From: Rhopalosiphum padi
Lineage: Eukaryota > Arthropoda > Insecta > Hemiptera > Aphididae
NCBI RefSeq assembly: GCF_020882245.1
Contig: NC_083597.1
Location: 71,774,152 to 71,838,151 of the forward strand
Length of the DNA stretch: 64,000 nucleotides
Direction of reading: 5' to 3'
The translations under genes and the position numbers were made by a program. Under the pieces are notes generated by a model. It saw nothing but the letters and a program-made list of their open reading frames with translations. It ran no database searches and was not told where the DNA came from. Positions 51,401-63,649 of this stretch are shown in pieces (position 1 is the stretch's first letter; every line of letters begins with the position of its first letter).

Positions 51401-54400
51401 AAATATTTATCCAGAAAATGTATCTAATAAATATAATCTGATAATACTGCTTAGCTAACTTGATAGATAAAAAGTACATATTTATTATCTTGCTAGATCT
51501 TGTATATGAGTGCAAAACATTGTATATTTTGATAGGTATGCTGTATGTACACCAATAATCATTTACTATGCACATAACCACATGACTTTTTATGCATATA
51601 CTCTTCATATTTTATACATATAACTGTTAAAAAACAAGCATTTGCAATTATCTTCATATATTTTTAGGAAGACTCTTTTGTTGGTGTTGCTGTTCGGCCT
51701 AAAAAATCTAAAACACCTGTACAGCGCCCACCATTTGATTATGAATTGTCAGATGATGAAAACAAAAAGTCTGCTAGTAAAATGAAAATTGTTTTTAAAA
51801 ATGCAAAGACTTCCTCAAGATCAAGATCCAAAAAAGGTAAATATAAATATATTTTATTATTTAGCTTAACATGCAGTGCTGCCTATACTAATTAATAGAT
51901 TTACCCCTTAAACTTCTTTAAACTACCACAAACATTTAATGTAGTTAACTAAGTTGTTATATTCTGATTTAAAATAAAGGCCTAACAATTTATATAATAA
52001 TTTACCACTTAATTAATATTTTAATTTTAATTTGGCTCTCTAGTAGCATTGACAAGTAGATACTTATTTTCCATCTTTTGCCATCATACGAGTATACAAC
52101 TAGTAAGTCAAATCCAAATCAAAACAATGAGCTATAAAATTTCATTATTATTGTTTGTCTATACTATATTTAGTCTAATGGTATGATAGACTTGGCTGTA
52201 CATACAAAAACATTTATTTTTATTAATAGGACGTCGCACCTGTAAGCGTTGTTTCCATCTTTCACACGTACAACACAGAGAAAAAATAGCGTTTACTCAG
52301 TCTTAAGTTGAACTCACTCAATTTTGGTTCTAGAATAAATATACCTATTATAAAATTAAAAGATGATAATATTCTTCTTATTTCTGAGGACAGACAATGA
52401 GTTTTTTCCATTACTCTCAATATAACGTTCATTATATCGTTTAGAAATGGAAACAATTTTAAAATTTTTAAATAACCTTTAATTTTTTTTAAAAAACTCA
52501 TCTTGCCTTATAAAATATTGTCATTTTTTAATTTTATATTAGGTATTACTCTAGAACGTAAATTGAGCGAGTTTATTCAGACTGCATAAATGCGTTTTGT
52601 TTATGTTGTACGTGTGTAAGACGGATATACGAGTGTGACCTCTTAATAAGAAATTGATTTTAGTTAAGTATACAAATTAAAATATTAAAATTTGTTTATA
52701 AATTTAATTTATATTTATTTTAAATAAAAACCTATTTTAAAAAATAAATTTTGATACACAGAATTGTTGATAAATTAGACTAATTAGAGTATGCACTTTT
52801 CTTAAATAATGCATCTCGTTGTGAAATTCAAAAATGTGTATACAATGCAATTAATCTATGAAATATGTATATTTAAATTAAATACTATTCCATTTATTTA
52901 AAATTGCATGTAATATAATTTTATATTCAGTGTAACTATGTATTTATTTGCTTAATAATCTGAAAAATACAGTTATATATTTTATTGTGCTATTTGAATA
53001 CAGAATTAATGTTTTACATTATTACATAGGGAATTCAGAATCAATGAATACATCTTCATCCACACCTGAATATATATCTGAAGACTGGCAAGCTATTCAA
53101 TCTAGTGTGTCACCAAAAGTTTCTCCTAAACTTGAGAATATTGATATAAATACCACAACCATTAAAAGACGGTAACATATTGGCTTTATTTTTTATTTTT
53201 TTGCTTAAACAGTTTTTTGCTTATTAGTTTATTATTTGGCTTCACAAATATAATACAAAATTACGGGGTTGTAATCCTTATGCTTCCTTCTACATAATCC
53301 TTCCTCAATCAAACCATATACGTGAATGGATAAAAATAGGTTGTCAACATCAGATGGGGAAATCATCATGCAGGCTCCTTGTGGTATACGGTGCCCTAAC
53401 AGTGATGAACCTGCTTCTTTAATGTGCACTCAATGTCTGGTCTACTATCATCCAGCATGTGTCAATATAAATGCTCAGTTAAAGATTGTTGGTTATGTAT
53501 GTTTAGTAAGTGATCATTTTAATGTTCATTATATTTTTTTTTTAAATCTATAAAACTGTTTATTTCATTTTTTCATTAATATTTTTTTACTTAGAACTGT
53601 CGATCTATTGTGCAACAAAGAAATACACGTGTACAGTCATCTCATACTGTGGTTGTTGGTGCTACTGAACCTGAGCAACTACGCGTTGAACCGATTCGTA
53701 TAAGACAAGTCCATCAAGCTTCAGATACTCCTAATTTCTTTATTGATAGAACGCCAATTTCTAAAATTGAAGAACCACATTATGAAATTGATGAATATAA
53801 AGATGAAAATAACCTTGATATTATAAATACTGTTATATGTCAAGGAAATGTATACAAAACTACAATGGTTGATGGCAGTTTTCATGAACAGTATGTTTAT
53901 GAAATGAAACAAACACGAGGACCTAGTTTGATGACTTGTGTTGTTCAAGAGCCCAAAAATTTGGAAGAGTAAGTTAATATTTAATTTTCCCTATCCTTTG
54001 GGGGAATGTAATAATGGACCAGGCACACAGTAGCGTTGGTCATTGGTCTTGCTTGTATGAATGAGTGTAAGTTAATTTTCGTTTTTTTACTGCTTTAATC
54101 ATTTGGTTATGTTTGTTTTCAGATTTGAGCGGAAAGTCAACCATTCCTATATTCCTTTCAACCCCTATTTGCTATTTACTTATGTTTCATACAATATGTT
54201 CTAAGGCCTAATTTTGTTTGCATGTAAAAGCTAGTGGTCTTTATATGTGCCTGGTCAGGAACATAATTTAATATTTAAGAATGCTTTTACATAAATAGAT
54301 CAATAAAATAATTATATTATGAATTTTTTTTCAAATTTTACAGGAATTCTGAAATGAATGGTTCATTTAAAGAAATTGCAACTACTTTCTCATCCATGCA

Positions 54401-55996
54401 ATCATTCAACTACATGGTTAAAGCATTGAGACACGTTTTTAAATATTTAAAAACACATGAGCTTTTATCTGCTTCTAGAGTATGTACCGCGTGGCATATA
54501 ATTGCAATGAACAAGTTCTTAGTAAGTATAATCTTTAAATTGTTCACAATATATTTTTGCTAATTTATTCAATTATTTTTAGTGGCAAAATGTTCGTTTA
54601 AAAAATTCTATGGTCTATGACTGGGAAAGGTTTGTAGACTCTATTGATCATCAAAGAACTGATACTTTAGATACTAGACGTATGTTAATACCTATAAAAG
54701 TTGAAGAATTCGAAAATTTTTGGTTGCATTTTTCCAAAGCAATGAAAAGAGCACAGAAGTTAAAATTCATTGAATTGTATAGATGTCCTACCCATGTAGT
54801 TGAAGATATTATTTACTCATTACCTCAAATTGAAGTACTTAATGCAACTTCAATAAAGTAATATAAAGAAAATAATATCCAGTTTTTATTTAAATAATTT
54901 TAATAATTGAATTTATTTTTAGAAATCCAAATGTAACAAAAGAGGCCAAAAATCCCAATGATTTTATGGCCCTAAGCTTAAATTATTTAGGCCAAATGAC
55001 AAAGCTCACTGAGTTAAGACTAAAAGGTTTAACTGGAATCAAATTAACGTCATTGCCATCATTTGAAAATTTAATAAATTTAAATAAATTTGTAAGTTTA
55101 TTAAATAACTTAATATTTATGGAAAAACAGTTATAATATTTTTTTTATTATTATTATTATTTAGTCATTAACTTCCATAAAATCATTTCCAAAAGACATC
55201 TATCAGAGTTTGGATACTATTACTGAAAACATAGAGTTTTTGGAAATTGGCGATTGCGATTGCTTATCAAAAGATTTTGCTGTGTCACTAAAAAGATTTG
55301 TCAATTTGAAATCGTTGAGATTGGAAAATTGTTGTGGTAAATGGGACAGTTGTGCACAAGATGTTTTTACTGCTATTAGGGGTCTTGAAAAGCTCACTAT
55401 TTTGGAATTGGTCAACATAGAATTCAGTAATTGTGTTGAAGATGAGTTGGAAAAATGTGTTGGTATTAAAGCTTTACTGATTATTCCTGCTTATGTGAGC
55501 CAAGTATGTATACTTAATGTGCATTATATTATTTTATAACATAAATTTATTTATACAAGATATTATTGTTTTTATTTATTAGTCTGCAACTACCAACTGC
55601 CACTTGATTGACTGTCTCAAGAAACTCTCCAAGACATTAACACACTTGGTTTGGGGATTGACTCATGAATTACTCCGTGTTACTGACTTATTTATAACTC
55701 AATATCAACAAAACCAGCATAGTATTGGTTATAATTTAGAATTATCCCATACCAAAGAAACGACCAACAACATACCTATACTTAGGACAAGAAAACCCAG
55801 ACAGCGACCAGGAGAAGAGTCGGCTCCCGAAAAGGACAAGGAAAAAGACAAATCAGATAACGTTGATATACTTTCAGTTCCTGCTCTAGAGAAATTGTTA
55901 GATACAATGATGCCTGATGCTAAAACTAGGGTAATTAAGGTTCCCTTTTCAGGAACAGTTAGAGTTTATTTGAGTGAACAGTTTAATGATCTTTGA
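45402..55996 (+). CDS. MBD + PHD + F-box + leucine-rich-region chromatin protein
   Basis: Fifteen coding exons join in phase: 45402-45440, 46852-46942, 47043-47162, 47249-47365, 49731-49844, 49906-50162, 51668-51836, 53030-53171, 53340-53505, 53595-53968, 54344-54521, 54583-54857, 54923-55091, 55165-55503 and 55583-55996 (TGA), 987 residues. An MBD-type fold spans about 155-240, with HGWKRELVYRTSG and DVYYYSPNNRKLRSLREI. A C4HC3 PHD finger has all eight ligands: C364, C368, C379, C382, H387, C390, C404 and C407. An F-box-like helix set lies about 555-595 (ALRHVFKYLKTHELLSASRV, then CTAW), followed by irregular leucine-rich repeats to about 850. The C-terminal part has a basic/acidic stretch (RKPRQRPGEES, EKDKEKDKSD). 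It may read DNA and histone tails and recruit an SCF ubiquitin ligase through Skp1; this is inferred from domains. The nearest described gene I can suggest is Drosophila six-banded (sba), but that is from memory and untested. Confidence 0.92.
45921..46014. mobile_element. Miniature hAT-like element, 94 bp
   Basis: Exact 8-bp duplication TTTGAGAC flanks it (45913-45920 and 46015-46022). The ends CAGGGCCTGAATAA and, as reverse complement of the right end, CAACGCCTGATTAA form an imperfect inverted repeat. It lies in the first coding intron of the MBD-PHD-F-box gene. Too short to code for anything. Confidence 0.85.
48657..48864. mobile_element. MITE with TA target duplication, 208 bp
   Basis: The ends are inverted repeats of about 24 bases with a few mismatches: TAGTCCGCGCAACGAAAA on the left, TAGTCCACGCAACAAAAA as reverse complement of the right end. 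Both ends are flanked by TA (48655-48656 and 48865-48866), as in Tc1/mariner-type elements. The interior is GC-richer than its surroundings and has no transposase. It is in the intron between coding exons 4 and 5 of the MBD-PHD-F-box gene. Confidence 0.8.
50177..50860. repeat. Dispersed repeat, copy 2 (GAATTGAGTC family)
   Basis: This copy resembles 10781-11092 at both ends and around TTTTTACAGACTTAGGA, but has a longer AT-rich middle. Left CATACGAACTGAGTCCC and, reverse-complemented, right ATACTAATTGAGTCCC form imperfect terminal inverted repeats, with further copies of the motif inside each end. It starts 14 bases after the donor site of coding exon 6 of the MBD-PHD-F-box gene. No clear target duplication was found. 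Confidence 0.65.
52230..52306 (+). other. Possible alternative exon in intron 7 of the MBD-PHD-F-box gene
   Basis: An acceptor TATTAATAG precedes GACGTCGCACCT and a consensus-like donor GTAAGC at 52242. As a 12-base cassette (52230-52241) it would keep the reading frame between exons 7 and 8, adding four residues. If the donor is not used, the frame continues as GRRTCKRCFHLSHVQH and stops at a TAA (52304-52306), giving a short isoform with the MBD region but no PHD or F-box. Either reading is speculative. Confidence 0.2.
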
Positions 55997-56165
55997 ATTA
56001 AAAATGTTTAGTATCCATTTGTTTCTTCACACTAAAACCCGTTCATATTATGATTCTATTTTTGTGAACATGAAAATTTTTTTATTGTAATTCAAGGTTG
56101 AAGATATTAATAACATTTTAAATTATTAGTTATAATGTATATGTATTATGTTTTTCTGTATGTAT

Positions 56166-56171
56166 AATAAA
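56166..56171 (+). terminator. Polyadenylation signal of the MBD-PHD-F-box gene
   Basis: AATAAA sits 170 bases after the stop codon in AT-rich sequence. Confidence 0.45.
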
Positions 56172-56179
56172 ACTGATCA

Positions 56180-59100
56180 TTAAGCATAAATGTTATCATA
56201 CATTTAATAGATTTATAATTGTAATAATTTTATTTCATTTATAACTCATATTTTTTTTTCATTTTGTAAATAATATAAAACTATAATTTGAAAATGTAAA
56301 TTTTGCTATTCATTGTATAGTAAATTAATTTTGATTCAATTCTAAATAAGTTAGATTCAAAGAACATTTAAAAAAATTAAAGTATTCTGTATACTTTTTA
56401 TAAAAAAAAAAACAATTCACGCAGTATATCATTTTTAAAATTGAAATCAATTGTCTTTAATTTAGATATGATTTTACTATTAAAGTTTATAAACATTTTT
56501 ATAAAATAAAAAATAATTCAATTTCATTAACCGACTATGTGCCTTGCTTAAATACAAAATGAAACTTTTCAAGCAATCGGAAAATAAATAACCCAACTTT
56601 TTTTTTGGTAATAATACTTTAAATTGATACGTAAGTGAAATTGTATTTCAAGTTTTCGCTGAGTATTAATTGTTTATTTTTCATATTAAATTCTATGTTA
56701 ACCTGCATGTTGAAGAAAATAATTTTCTAATATATAATTTATATACATTTATTATGTATCAAAAATTCAAAATTGTATGTAAAAATATTTTAAGCTTTCT
56801 ACATTAGTATTATTCAAAACTTGTCTATAACATAAATAGTTGTTAGATATAGTCATGCATATAAAATGTATATTAAAGCTATTAATACCCATTTTGCATA
56901 AATTTCAAATTTAACTTTTATTGTATGTTTATATTATGGTTGTATGAGGCAGTTAAATCCATTCTTAACAAACAGTTGTCTTAGCACATCATTATATTTG
57001 TAACCGTTCTGATGATAAAACTATTTGACTACTTCATATAAACTAGAGTAATATAGTTATAGTCATATTACTCTAATATAAACATACAAATGCATAATTA
57101 TCTGTTTTGTAAATCTGTAGATATTATACTGAGGTAGTACAAAGGTTCCTATGACTACAATTACTTTTGTCAATAGTCACTCTTCAACACCATTTGTTTT
57201 CTAATTTTATGATCTTAGGATTTGATGATTTAATATTGTATACTAATTTTTTTGAAGTTTTTTTTATAATAAACGTTATAAAAGTTATTGAATTCAATAA
57301 AACACAAACCTAATTAGGAAAAAATGTTGGAAATCAGTGTTTTCAGACCTTTATGATAACAGCCCACTATTGAAACTTAGGTTACCATGCTAGCCATTAA
57401 TACATTTTTTTAGTTTCAAGTTAGATTCAAGTAAAGTTTAGTATTATAAAGATTTATATTAATAATATACTGGGGCTCACAATAATAAAAACGGTTTTTC
57501 AAAATAAGAAAAAACTAGCATTTTTATGTAAATCCAATTTTTGGCAATATCAATGTTTTTTATATCCAATTATAGATTTAAATTATTGACTATATTTTAT
57601 ATTACCTTTTGTTAGACATGATACATTTTTTTAATAGTTTGGCTCTTTTATTCTATTTCTAGACATTTATAACTTACTTTTTCAGTTTTTTTCCAAATTT
57701 TGTTTGCCAATTTAATACAAAATCTCAAATAAGTTTTTCTCATATTAATTCAATAAAATATATGAGTACATTTTTTTAGAACTTGTTGATATGTATTTAA
57801 ATTGTTTACAATATTTATAAAATTCATGATCGTATCCAAATTATTTTATAGTTTTATGTAGTCAACTGTTGTTGTTATTGTCATGTAAAATTTAAAACTA
57901 ATGTTTATAAATTGAATACAAGATTCACTATAATGAGTCTTTAATCGGAATTTAAAAAAAAGTCCAGCACAGAGCCACATAATTTTTTTTTATGAACAAT
58001 TGAAGTATAATTTTTGAAATTGTTTTGCTCTAGAAATTTTTAACATTCTACTAATATACTTCAATAATTATTTTTCATTTACAATCACATTTTAAATATA
58101 TTTAGACTAGTTTTAAATTGAAGAATTTATAGAAATTTTGATTTGAATTTTGTTTAAAGTTTTTAAGTTCATTTAAAAAGATTGAAAATTGAACACAAGA
58201 CCACACAAGTAAATGTTCTTATAATATAAGTGTTGAAAGTGTTTTAAGGTTTAAAGAATACAAAATGTTGACAAAATCCATCATAATTATGAAATTTTAA
58301 AATTATTTTTTGGTTTAAGAATTTATAAAATCGTTTGAAGGTTTAAAAATCTAATACAAGATTTCCCATAAAGTTGTATTACAGTTAAATGTACTACAGT
58401 CTACAGTAAATGTTGACAGAGATCCAAGAAATGAATATTTAAACGAAAAACAATGATATACAGTGTCATCCCGTGAGGATTTATCCATTGTGATATATCC
58501 TGAAAAATAATGGAGATATATCATAATAATGGTTTTTTTTTTTTTAAAGGCTCGCAGGGATAAGGTCATAAGGATTACAAGTATATTATGTTTTAATTTA
58601 ATTTAGTGTTTAGGTAAAAAAGTTATAAAACAATAATTTTTTATTTAATTATTTTTTAACAATTTTGTAGTTTATTTATCTGAAAATGTTGATGCTTCAA
58701 CGTTTTATTTTCATTATTATCATGTTCTTTAATATTTTTTTAGTCTTGACAATGTGTTTGTATTATTACACGGGTCATATGTTTGATAATATATGGTATT
58801 AAATAATTTAAAATTTTTCTTGAAACTAAATAAATTATTAAAAATCATGGGATTAATGTGAATAAAATATTGAAAATCAAAGTTTTTAGAAAAATAAACT
58901 TCAAAAATAAGAAGGGCTGTGTTCGATTTTTTTTTACGAAAGCATGTTTTATGGTCAACTAAAATTATTATTAATTTGTTTTATTACATGAATATGGACA
59001 ATATGGTCGACGATGGATGCATTGATTTTAATTGTTCTATCATAAGATTGTATTCTATTTACTTTTTTTCACAAATTTCTTTGTTATAATGTATTAAAAT

Positions 59101-59626
59101 AAAAAAATTTGTTCTTTTTTGTAATAAACTTAGATGATCTTCTAAGGTTATCAATCGCATCCGTGATAATGAAGGTTATTAGTACTGATAATAGACTTAT
59201 CTGTGTTTATATTGGACACTTGTTTTTTATTCTATATTATTAGAGCAGTATTAAAAATGATTACAGTGATTTTTAATGACTCAGTTAATAAAGAGTGTGA
59301 ATAGACATAAGAAATATATACGATTTGTTTGACTTACATTATTGACAAATACGGAAATTTTTAACTCGCACAGTGCACTTGTAGTTATGATATGTTTTAA
59401 CAGAACAATATTTTAAATCATCAGACATGGTTAAAATCGTTCATTTTTTCTATACTTACATATTTTACTTGAACCTAAAACTGTTATTGGCGTCGAACGT
59501 ATCGATATCGTCAACCATGTACGTAAAAATTGTTCATAGCTTATTTTTGGGATCTGCAAATGTTATTATTAAATAAACCATTTCCTAACGAATTCTGTTT
59601 TGTTCTCGATTAAATTTTTGGTCTAG
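56180..59626. other. AT-rich region upstream of OSTM1
   Basis: No exon is recognised with confidence. The missing first exon of OSTM1 should lie in or before its right-hand part. A short start such as MDALILIVLS near 59014, which looks like the beginning of a signal peptide, has no convincing splice donor. Repeated phrases such as AATTTATAGAA/TTTTAAGGTTT occur around 58100-58350 but without clear repeat borders. Confidence 0.4.
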
Positions 59627-60648
59627 AGATGTGTTGCCTGACGGATGTCAAAGTCTTCTGCAATCATTTGCTAATGAGACAGCAAGGTTCACACTGTGTG
59701 TAGTTACTAATGCTCGGCCGATCACCGTATGTGAAAAATGTGTGAACGAGTTCAATCAAGTATTTAAGAGATATGAAGAAATTCAAAAGGTAAGTAAAAT
59801 TGTGAAATAATCAAGGGTTTTGTTATTTTTTTTTGTTTTTCTTTTACAGTTACACAACAATGATAGTGAGGTAGACTGTCGAGCAGTATTGACTAATATT
59901 GATCGGTTACAAGTCGTCTACGCAAGCTATAACTATGTGTTGGACATGTGGGAAAAAGCGTCATGCAAACGTTAGTACTTACACAGTTACTACAAATTAA
60001 TACTTATTGTTAACATTTGTGATAATGTGATATAACCAATTTTTATTTTATTATTAGTATGTTTAAATGGTACTGTTTTCAATGACAAGACAAAAGGAGT
60101 TATGATACGAGGTGATAATTTAGATGAGTGTATATCAAAACACATAAATGACACACAACTTTCAAACTCATCACTTTGTGCTGATTGCAAACAATACTAC
60201 ATTAATTTAACCAATTACTACAATAAACACAAAAATGATAATACTTTTTGTATGGATGTTGTTGATTTGGTAAGTGAATCGATTAGCAATTTACTGTAAA
60301 AGTTAAATTTTTAACTACTGATTTATTGTAGATTAACACCACACAAAGTGATTGGAGTTTGAAGTTTAAATGTCACGTATCCAACTATGATTCTGAATGG
60401 ATTTTACTTGTCATTTCGTCTATTATACTTTTAATCCCAATTTTATTTTATTTTATCAATTGGCTAATATCTCAAGAAAGATCAAATGTATTATTATCAC
60501 GTGAGTATTTTATATTTATATATATAATAGTTAATTTGTGGACTTATGGTTAATTTGCAATATTCATTACTTCTTTATAGAAAACCGTTGGCATGAAAGA
60601 TTTACTAATAACGCAGCATCGACTTCCGGTTACGTCGTCATATCCTAA
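59627..60648 (+). CDS. OSTM1: OSTM1, osteopetrosis-associated transmembrane protein 1 (first exon missing)
   Basis: Five exons join in frame: 59627-59789, 59850-59970, 60058-60269, 60332-60500 and 60581-60648 (TAA), giving 243 visible residues. The luminal part carries family features: a C-x-LLQ-FAN.TA stretch, NARPI.VCEKCV, then SYNYVLDMWEKASCK.CLNGT, DNLDECI, and LCADCKQYYINLTNYY, all cysteine-rich with N-x-S/T sites. One membrane segment follows (WILLVISSIILLIPILFYF) and then a short cytosolic tail ending TSGYVVIS. In vertebrates OSTM1 is the beta subunit of the lysosomal chloride/proton exchanger ClC-7. The vertebrate protein is somewhat over 300 residues, so the signal peptide and perhaps 60-90 residues are in an upstream exon I could not place. 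The frame upstream of 59627 is open to about 59590 but has no ATG. Confidence 0.93.
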
Positions 60649-60811
60649 GTTAGTTTTTGTGTCTATAAAACTCAGTACTTTAAAAACGTATTGCATTGTG
60701 ACTCAAGTATGTTATAAGCTGGTAATATAATTTGTTCAAGTAATTACAATAATTAAGTTAGTTCATCATATTTAGTGTCAACTGTGATATTTGTTAATTA
60801 TGAGACATAAA

Positions 60812-60817
60812 AATAAA
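60812..60817 (+). terminator. Possible polyadenylation signal of OSTM1
   Basis: AATAAA occurs about 165 bases after the stop codon. Several other AT-rich candidates follow up to about 61290, so the true end is uncertain. Confidence 0.3.
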
Positions 60818-60829
60818 AAATTACTACAA

Positions 60830-62130
60830 TTATCTATTATGTTTAATTATTAAAGTATCTAAAAACAAATTGTAATTGTAAATTGTTATTATTATTGCTT
60901 TATTTTTATATAATTATATTATGTTATATTTTATTTAATCTGTTCCAATATTATATTTTTTGTAACTTGGAATTCACAATATTCAAATACTTTTATCCAC
61001 CTTGTGTTGAATATTATAAATTCTTTTGATACTAACCTGATGTATTAGTATAGCGTTCGGTCGTTTCTACTCGACCAAATTGGTGCGAAATTCTAATTGG
61101 ATACAGTACTCTGTGTGTACATATATAATCCTTATTTTTTGTATTTAAACGTGCACGGATAAATGCAAATTGTTGGTCTCTAGCAGACAGCATTGTAATC
61201 TAACAGTGCTCCAATCCCACGTGTGCCTGACCATTGGAACTACAGTATATATTTTTGTACTGTCTTGAAATTTCAAAAGATAGTAATAAAATAATAATAA
61301 TTCAAAAACTTTAGAGAAATGAATACCAAACGAATTGAAATTTTTGTCTATTGATTATATTATATTTAATTGATATATTCAAAAAAATCTATACAACTAC
61401 TGACTAAACATATTATGTGACAAAGTGAGAGTAAAACATCTAGTTTGTTTTAAAATAATAATCATTGTTATTTTTTTTATCTTATTTTGCATATTGTATG
61501 CTTAAGTTGTTATTGTGTTTTGCAAAGTGTGTTTGTTATTTACATAATTATGGATAAAAATTATATTTTACATTAGTCCATAATCAAAACATTATTAAAC
61601 TGACTTGAATTGAATTATTGATGATAGTGCAGTGCTGATGTAGTTGGCAGGAATGTTAATTTGAAATGGAATAAAATATCTTGTGAGTATTGTTATATTA
61701 ATTTTAGATTTTGATTTTCAGTTTTTAATAACAAAATATTTAAACATTTAAAGATTTATTCAATATATTTTTTGCTTTTATTTAAGTATATGATAATTTA
61801 ATTAATTGTATAATTTATTAATATTTTTTTTGTTAGATATTTTAAAACTTATTAATTACTAATGAAAGTCTTAGATTTAATGTTAATTGATTTATAAACT
61901 ATAGTTTTATAATAAAATTAAAAATTGTTATTAAGTGTGTTATGTTAAAAAATGTGCTACTATGTTTTAGTTTTACATTACTGTACAATAATTTACAGTT
62001 AAAATTATGTTCGGACAATAATAAATAATTCTAAATACTTGATTATAGTAGTAATAACACATTTACAAGAATGTTGTTTGTTAAACAATATCAACATAAC
62101 ATTAGGTTCTCACTGCGGTCGCTGGAACTG
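60830..62130. other. AT-rich region between OSTM1 and MEAF6
   Basis: The two genes converge: OSTM1 reads rightward and MEAF6 leftward, so this holds both 3' ends. No coding sequence is recognised. Confidence 0.55.
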
Positions 62131-62139
62131 TTTTAAAAC
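62095..62139 (-). other. Probable 3' untranslated exon (or alternative end) of MEAF6
   Basis: On the minus strand a pyrimidine-rich acceptor ATTTTATTTCATTCAG precedes 62139. It pairs with the GTAAGT donor that follows position 62481 of the last MEAF6 coding exon. If spliced, the in-frame stop at 62505 lies only 24 bases before the junction. The left boundary given is nominal; the polyadenylation site was not identified. Confidence 0.35.
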
Positions 62140-62504
62140 CTGAATGAAATAAAATTATTTATTAAAAACAGATTTGGTATGAATTTAATTGTATACAATA
62201 TTTTAATAGATATGTATATCACAATTGTAAATAATTTAATAAATAGTTTGTAGACTGATGTTAAAGTTCAAAATATTTAATAACTAAGGTAGTAAGGTAG
62301 ATTAATTAAACATTTTATATCTAAGTTTTTTTAACTTCTGATTCTCAATTATTTATTATATGTAAAAATACAATACATAGACAATAATATTATAAAAATA
62401 GTTAAAAATGTATTTTATGGATCATTAGTCACATACTCACATAGTATTATGTTAATATTAGGTAGAAGTTATATACTTACTCTATTGAGTTTGTTAAATG
62501 AAGA

Positions 62505-63649
62505 TCATCGATTTTTAACTTTTTTAGTACTAGACGCTCGTTTGGCAGAAGCTAAGGGATTTCTAGGGGTGGTTGGACCATTTGTCAAACTATTAGATTT
62601 TCCACTTTCTTTGGTCGTGTTATCTTCACTACCACTATTTCCTGTTTGTGACTCAGTTTCACTGTTTATTTCAGCTAACAATAATAAATATCATATTTAT
62701 AATATTAAATTAATTTTGACTGGATTAAATAAAAAAGTATAATAATTATGCAAATACCTTTTTCTTGAGCTTCTACTAAACCACTCACAGCCTGGAAAAA
62801 CATAATTTAAAATTATAAGTATATATAGTCAGATATAACAAACATTTATAAGTCTGAAGGAGGGTTTATAGATTTTGTTGCTTTTAAGTTTAAATAAATA
62901 CAAAAATAAATTAAAACCAAGTACAATATTTTTATTATAGTATAAATAACTGTATAAGTAGTTAGTCACTAATAAGTAAAATGAGGATTATGTAATAAAC
63001 TTGTTAATGTAAGCAACAAATGCTCAGTGTGATAGTGTCCAGTAGAGATGACGATTTATAGAATAATAGCAAATAATGAAGCTATTGTGCAAAAATAAAG
63101 CTTTATTCTCAAAACAAAACATTATTTTTTTTTAAATTTTATATAATGTCAAAAAATTAAGATCAAACTATTTAAGTGCAATTTATAATTATTGATTTTA
63201 GATTATTAATAACATAAAAATATAACTATTTATTACTTTTATCATTATTTTATAAGTAAAACTATGTTTTTAATTTTCATATGATAGTATCACAACAGTT
63301 ATGTTATAATAACATAAGACATCACCAAATTATAACAAATTATATTTTAATGAGCTTGCAGTCTAAAACTCATTTTATATACTTCAGGTAAGTTAAAAAA
63401 AAAACTAATATAAAATTATTATTTATAGAAAACAAAACTTACAGCCATAGAGGTAATAGAAGATTTGGAAAAAAGTCGCTCAGCCTCTTTAAATTTTCTG
63501 TTACGTGGTTCATTTTTAGAATTAGGGAGCTTATTAGCTGATGTAAGATATCTGTCCCAACCACGAATGATATTACCATATAAATGAGTGTCCTCTAAGT
63601 AACTTCCTTCAAATGCATAAATTTGACGTTCAAGATTGGCTAAGGTTTC
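62505..63649 (-). CDS. MEAF6: MEAF6 / Eaf6, subunit of MYST histone acetyltransferase complexes (N terminus outside window)
   Basis: Three minus-strand coding exons join in frame: 63649-63443, 62791-62758 and 62674-62505 (TGA), 136 visible residues. The first encodes the highly conserved Eaf6 core ETLANLERQIYAFEGSYLED, then LYGNIIRGWDRYL and RNRKFKEAERLFSKSSITSM. It starts at an acceptor, so the N-terminal helix preceding ETLANLE (about 30 residues in human MEAF6) must be coded farther right, beyond or near the window edge. The rest is Ser/Thr/Glu-rich and ends in a basic tail, KRASSTKKVKNR. MEAF6 is a small shared subunit of the NuA4/TIP60 and MOZ/MORF/HBO1 complexes, acting in the nucleus. 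The exon continues past the stop to a strong GTAAGT donor after 62481, and a good acceptor (CATTCAG) precedes 62139, so the 3' untranslated region is probably spliced. Confidence 0.94.

Noticed and set aside
59509..59572. MYVKIVHSLFLG... frame as the OSTM1 signal-peptide exon
   Set aside because: It reaches a stop without a convincing splice donor, so it cannot be joined to 59627 with confidence.
16426..63649. Idea that IRF2BP, the MBD-PHD-F-box gene and MEAF6 form a functional cluster
   Set aside because: They differ in orientation, are separated by unrelated genes and gene-poor DNA, and show no shared regulatory signal.
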